Assembly: GCF_023078335.1 (NCBI RefSeq)
Contig: NZ_CP095550.1
Span: forward strand, 372,001-436,000
Direction: 5' to 3'
Source: Metabacillus endolithicus
GTDB lineage: Bacteria > Bacillota > Bacilli > Bacillales > Bacillaceae
DNA length: 64,000 nucleotides
Numbering within the stretch: the first letter of the stretch is position 1; each line of letters begins with the position of its first letter. Positions 61,451 to 64,000 of the stretch are shown here, one piece after another. The notes beneath the pieces were generated by a model, which did not search any database, was not told the origin of the DNA, and was given only the letters and a program-made list of their open reading frames with translations. Position numbers and translations under genes: made by a program.

Positions 61451-62794
61451 TTATCCAATAAATACTCCTAAAATTAACGCTACTGTTACACCCACTAAAC
61501 CAATTAATGTTTCCATTACCGTCCAAGATTTTAATGTGTCTTTTACGCTAATACCAAAATAACGTCCTACTAACCAGAAACCTGAATCGTTTACATGTGA
61601 TAGTACAGTTGCACCAGATGCAATCGCGATAACAAGTAATCCAAGTACAGGTCCTTGTAATCCTAAGATTTCGATAAGTGGAGCCATTAATCCTGCTGCA
61701 GTAACCATTGAAACGGTTGCAGAACCTTGTGCAACACGAACTGCTGCTGCAATTAAAAACGCTAACAAAATTGGTGGTAGAGCAGATCCTGCCATCATAT
61801 CACCAAGAACTTGACCTACACCGGAATCAATTAAGATTTGCTTAAATACCCCACCAGCACCTGTTACTAAAATGATAATACCCGCTGGTTCTAATGCCTT
61901 TGTCGCAATATCTTGTACTTCTTGACGAGAATATCCACGTTTTGTTCCTAAGAAGACAAAAGTTAAGATCGTTGCAATTGTTAATGCTACGAAAGGATGT
62001 CCCAGGAATGTAAGAATCGAACGTACAATATTTCCTTCTTCTAATAATACTCCTGAAACCGTATTCAGTAAAATCAAAACTAGTGGAATCATAATTAATG
62101 AAGCAATTAATTTAAAGCTAGGTAACTCTTTGTCATACTCAATTTCTTCTAAGTTCATATAATCTGGAACAACAACATGTAATTTTTTCGAAATATATTT
62201 TGCGAAAAGTGGTCCAGCAATGATCATCGCAGGAATACCTGCAATTGTACCGAATAAGATAACCCAACCTAGATCAGCACCGATTAAGTCAGCAACAGCA
62301 ATAGGACCTGGTGTTGGAGGAATAAAGCTATGTGTTACAGCTAATCCTGCTAACAATGGAATACCATAGTATAATAATGATTTTCCTGTTTTCTTTGCTA
62401 AACCATAAACGATTGGTACTAAGATGATAAATCCAACATCAAAGAATACCGGGATCGCTACAAGGAAACCTGTTACACCTAACGCCCACTGTGATTTATC
62501 TTCACCAAATTTTTTAACAAGCGTTTGTGCTAAACGCTCAGCACCACCTGAAACTTCAAGCATTTGACCAAACATTGCACCTAAACCAACAACAACTGCT
62601 ACGAATCCAAGGGTTCCACCCATACCGTTTTGCATTGAGGTCACAACTTCATTTAAAGGCATTCCTGCTAAAATACCTACAATTAAACTGACTAATAATA
62701 ACGCAACGAATGCGTGTAATTTGGTACGAATAACTAAAAATAACAAAAGAAAAATTCCGGCTAATGCCACTAAAATTAACATTTGATCTGACAT
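61451..62794 (-). CDS. gntP: gluconate permease
   Basis: This 447 aa membrane protein has about 12-14 hydrophobic segments and the GntP-family features: VALAGIFLLLFLVIRTKLHA at the N-terminus, a HSFIPPTPGPIAVADLIGAD loop typical of gluconate:H+ symporters, and HVNDSGFWLVGRYFGISVKD near the C-terminus. It carries gluconate into the cell with protons. It is the middle gene of the operon, 94 bases after gnd, with a hairpin in that gap. Confidence 0.95.
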   Translation of the reverse strand: MSDQMLILVALAGIFLLLFLVIRTKLHAFVALLLVSLIVGILAGMPLNEVVTSMQNGMGGTLGFVAVVVGLGAMFGQMLEVSGGAERLAQTLVKKFGEDKSQWALGVTGFLVAIPVFFDVGFIILVPIVYGLAKKTGKSLLYYGIPLLAGLAVTHSFIPPTPGPIAVADLIGADLGWVILFGTIAGIPAMIIAGPLFAKYISKKLHVVVPDYMNLEEIEYDKELPSFKLIASLIMIPLVLILLNTVSGVLLEEGNIVRSILTFLGHPFVALTIATILTFVFLGTKRGYSRQEVQDIATKALEPAGIIILVTGAGGVFKQILIDSGVGQVLGDMMAGSALPPILLAFLIAAAVRVAQGSATVSMVTAAGLMAPLIEILGLQGPVLGLLVIAIASGATVLSHVNDSGFWLVGRYFGISVKDTLKSWTVMETLIGLVGVTVALILGVFIG

Positions 62795-62830
62795 CTAGAA
62801 CACTACCTTCCTTACTTGATTTGGGGTAAG

Positions 62831-62866
62831 AAGAAAGCGCTGTTTTTAAAACGCTATCTTCTTAGT
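62831..62866 (-). promoter_or_regulatory. hairpin in the gnd-gntP gap
   Basis: AAGAAGAAAGCG and CGCTATCTTCTT form an imperfect 12-bp stem with a long loop. A T tail is weak. It may set relative gnd and gntP levels by partial termination or RNA processing; this is inference. Confidence 0.4.
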
Positions 62867-62888
62867 CTTCCTAATTTTCGAAAAAAAT

Positions 62889-63785
62889 TTATTTTTTCTC
62901 TACAGCATGTCCGCCAAATTCGTTACGAAGTGCTGCGACAACTTTACCTGTAAACGTATCATCTTCAAGCGAACGATATCTCATCATCAATGCCATCGTA
63001 ATAACAGGTGCAGCAGTTTGAAGATCAAGTGCCGTTTCAACCGTCCACTTTCCTTCACCAGATGAATGCATGATTCCTTTAATTCCTTCGAGCTTTTCAT
63101 CTTTAGAAAATGCATTTTCCGTTAACTCCATTAACCAAGAACGGATAACAGATCCATTGTTCCAAACTCTTGCGACTTTTTCGTAATCATAGTCAAATGG
63201 ACTTTTCTCAAGAAGATCAAATCCTTCCGCAATCGCTTGCATCATCCCGTATTCTATTCCGTTATGAACCATTTTCAGAAAATGACCACTACCTGCTTTT
63301 CCAGAATAAAGGTAACCGTTCTCAACTGTTATGTCTTTGAAAACCGGTTCAATTTCTTTAAAAACCTCTTCATTTCCACCTATCATTGTGCAAGCTCCAT
63401 TACGAGCACCATCTACACCACCACTTGTTCCACAATCAAAGAAATAAATTCCGTTCGTTTCACACTCTTCATTTCTTCTTAATGAATCTTTGTAGTGGGC
63501 ATTACCACCATCTATAATTCGATCTCCCTCTTCTAAATATGGAAGCAATTGTTCAAAAACAGATTGTGTTGCCTCTCCAGCTGGGACCATCATCCAAACG
63601 GTTCTTGGTTTTGATAGTTTACTAACCAACTCTTGAATTGAATTTGCTGTTTGTACTCCCATTGAGGAAATTTTTTTCATAGATTCTTCATTAACATCAA
63701 AGGCTACAACATCATACTCTTTATCTACTAAATTAAGAGATAACTGATATCCCATCTTTCCTAAGCCTATCATTCCTATTTGCAT
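62889..63785 (-). CDS. gnd: 6-phosphogluconate dehydrogenase, short NAD-type
   Basis: This 298 aa enzyme is the short (about 300 aa) form of 6-phosphogluconate dehydrogenase, like B. subtilis YqeC rather than the 470 aa GntZ. It starts MQIGMIGLGKMGYQLSLNL (Rossmann), has VPAGEATQSVFEQ, DGGNAHYKD, DCGTSGGVDGARNG and the catalytic KMVHNGIEYGMM with Lys and the HNGIEY motif. It oxidatively decarboxylates 6-phosphogluconate to ribulose 5-phosphate, completing gluconate catabolism. It is the first gene of the operon, divergent from the RpiR-type regulator. Confidence 0.93.
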   Translation of the reverse strand: MQIGMIGLGKMGYQLSLNLVDKEYDVVAFDVNEESMKKISSMGVQTANSIQELVSKLSKPRTVWMMVPAGEATQSVFEQLLPYLEEGDRIIDGGNAHYKDSLRRNEECETNGIYFFDCGTSGGVDGARNGACTMIGGNEEVFKEIEPVFKDITVENGYLYSGKAGSGHFLKMVHNGIEYGMMQAIAEGFDLLEKSPFDYDYEKVARVWNNGSVIRSWLMELTENAFSKDEKLEGIKGIMHSSGEGKWTVETALDLQTAAPVITMALMMRYRSLEDDTFTGKVVAALRNEFGGHAVEKK

Positions 63786-63832
63786 GTGTATTTCTCCTAA
63801 CTGTTTACGGAATAAATTTTCTTGATATCTTT

Positions 63833-63906
63833 ATTATATGAAAAAAAATTCTTTTTGCAAGCGATTCCAGAAAAATATTTTTTCTTTTTGTGAAATTTAG
63901 TATAAT
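63833..63906. promoter_or_regulatory. divergent gluconate/RpiR control region with cre-like site
   Basis: TATAAT at 63838-63833 (minus) with TTGCAA 16 bases upstream forms a promoter for gnd. TGCAAGCGATTCCA (63856-63869) matches the cre consensus at 12 of 14 positions and overlaps its -35. A second TATAAT at 63901-63906 (plus) is the likely -10 of the RpiR-type gene. Carbon catabolite repression is inferred. Confidence 0.55.
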
Positions 63907-63935
63907 AAAAGAAAGCCTATCAGGAGGGAAGATTT

Positions 63936-64000
63936 ATGAAAAAAACTCAGGAGCCTTGTTTGGTCACGATTCGCAAGCTCTATCCAAAGTTCAGTGTTAC
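63936..64000 (+). CDS. RpiR-type regulator (N-terminal part, runs off the window)
   Basis: AGGAGGGAAGATTT precedes the ATG. Only 21 residues are visible: MKKTQEPCLVTIRKLYPKFS and one more. The IRxLYPxFS pattern is characteristic of the MurR/RpiR helix-turn-helix N-terminus. Its divergent placement from gnd-gntP-gntK points to a gluconate or 6-phosphogluconate-responsive regulator in place of the GntR regulator of B. subtilis. Confirmation needs the rest of the gene. Confidence 0.7.
   Translation, partial: MKKTQEPCLVTIRKLYPKFSV

Noticed and set aside
1..64000. tRNA, rRNA, insertion sequence or prophage genes
   Set aside because: No cloverleaf-like clusters, transposase or phage structural motifs were seen; a tRNAscan and IS search would settle it.

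Overview
The window is chromosomal DNA from a low-GC, endospore-forming member of the Bacillaceae (Bacillus sensu lato). The evidence is strong Shine-Dalgarno sites, an S-box (SAM-I) leader, a ZTP leader, cre-like sites, and many sporulation-type genes: cwlJ, a Spo0E-like phosphatase, YjcZ-type peptides, CotF-like proteins, a GerPA/GerPF-family protein and a GerPC-like protein. I see no rRNA, tRNA, prophage, insertion sequence or CRISPR array. Most genes lie on the minus strand.

Layout. 1-12.1 kb: class III fructose bisphosphatase, an SGNH lipase, the alternate lipid II flippase Amj, small membrane proteins, a pentapeptide protein, and an MMPL/heptad-protein operon divergent from a TetR regulator with a clear operator palindrome. 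12.4-21.6 kb: a YjcZ peptide, a methionine-synthase-like gene under a SAM-I riboswitch, a macrolide-type glycosyltransferase with an XRE-AbrB fusion regulator, several short genes easily missed by ORF cut-offs, a sigma-54-type alcohol dehydrogenase, D-serine dehydratase and cwlJ. 21.6-32.2 kb: a broken nitroreductase, a secreted GDPD, an ABC-2 exporter, an OmpR-type two-component system, a soluble PAS chemoreceptor, a lipoprotein and a broken MFS gene followed by palindromic repeats. 31-43.6 kb: two luciferase-like oxidoreductases, NRDE, serA with a ZTP riboswitch, SDR, pentapeptide, GNAT and MFS genes, a 13-unit 52-bp tandem array, an HD-GYP protein and a broken YkqA-like gene. 43.6-54.2 kb: manganese catalase, a broken KinB-like kinase, then a dense cluster of spore-envelope or germination-type small genes. 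54.2-64 kb: a broken molybdopterin oxidoreductase, fabZ, small enzymes and a gluconate operon (gnd-gntP-gntK) divergent from an RpiR-type regulator.

Two themes stand out. First, 46.8-53.8 kb holds a rearranged GerP-like set: a GerPC-like coiled-coil protein, four mutually similar 70-81 aa proteins resembling GerPB/GerPD in style, and a GerPA/GerPF protein. They are interleaved with an Hsp20-like protein, a radical SAM protein, CotF-like proteins and a YjcZ peptide. This is the best candidate here for a little-described system. Second, at least six genes carry one to three frameshifts, mostly at homopolymer runs; this looks at least as much like sequencing error as real decay and should be settled before any are called pseudogenes.

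Regulatory content is rich: two riboswitches with terminators, a -24/-12 promoter with an upstream palindrome, a promoter overlapped by a perfect 15-bp inverted repeat plus a cre-like site, and a GGGACAG palindrome family that often sits at gene ends where it can act as a terminator. All assignments come from reading the sequence; no database search was possible.
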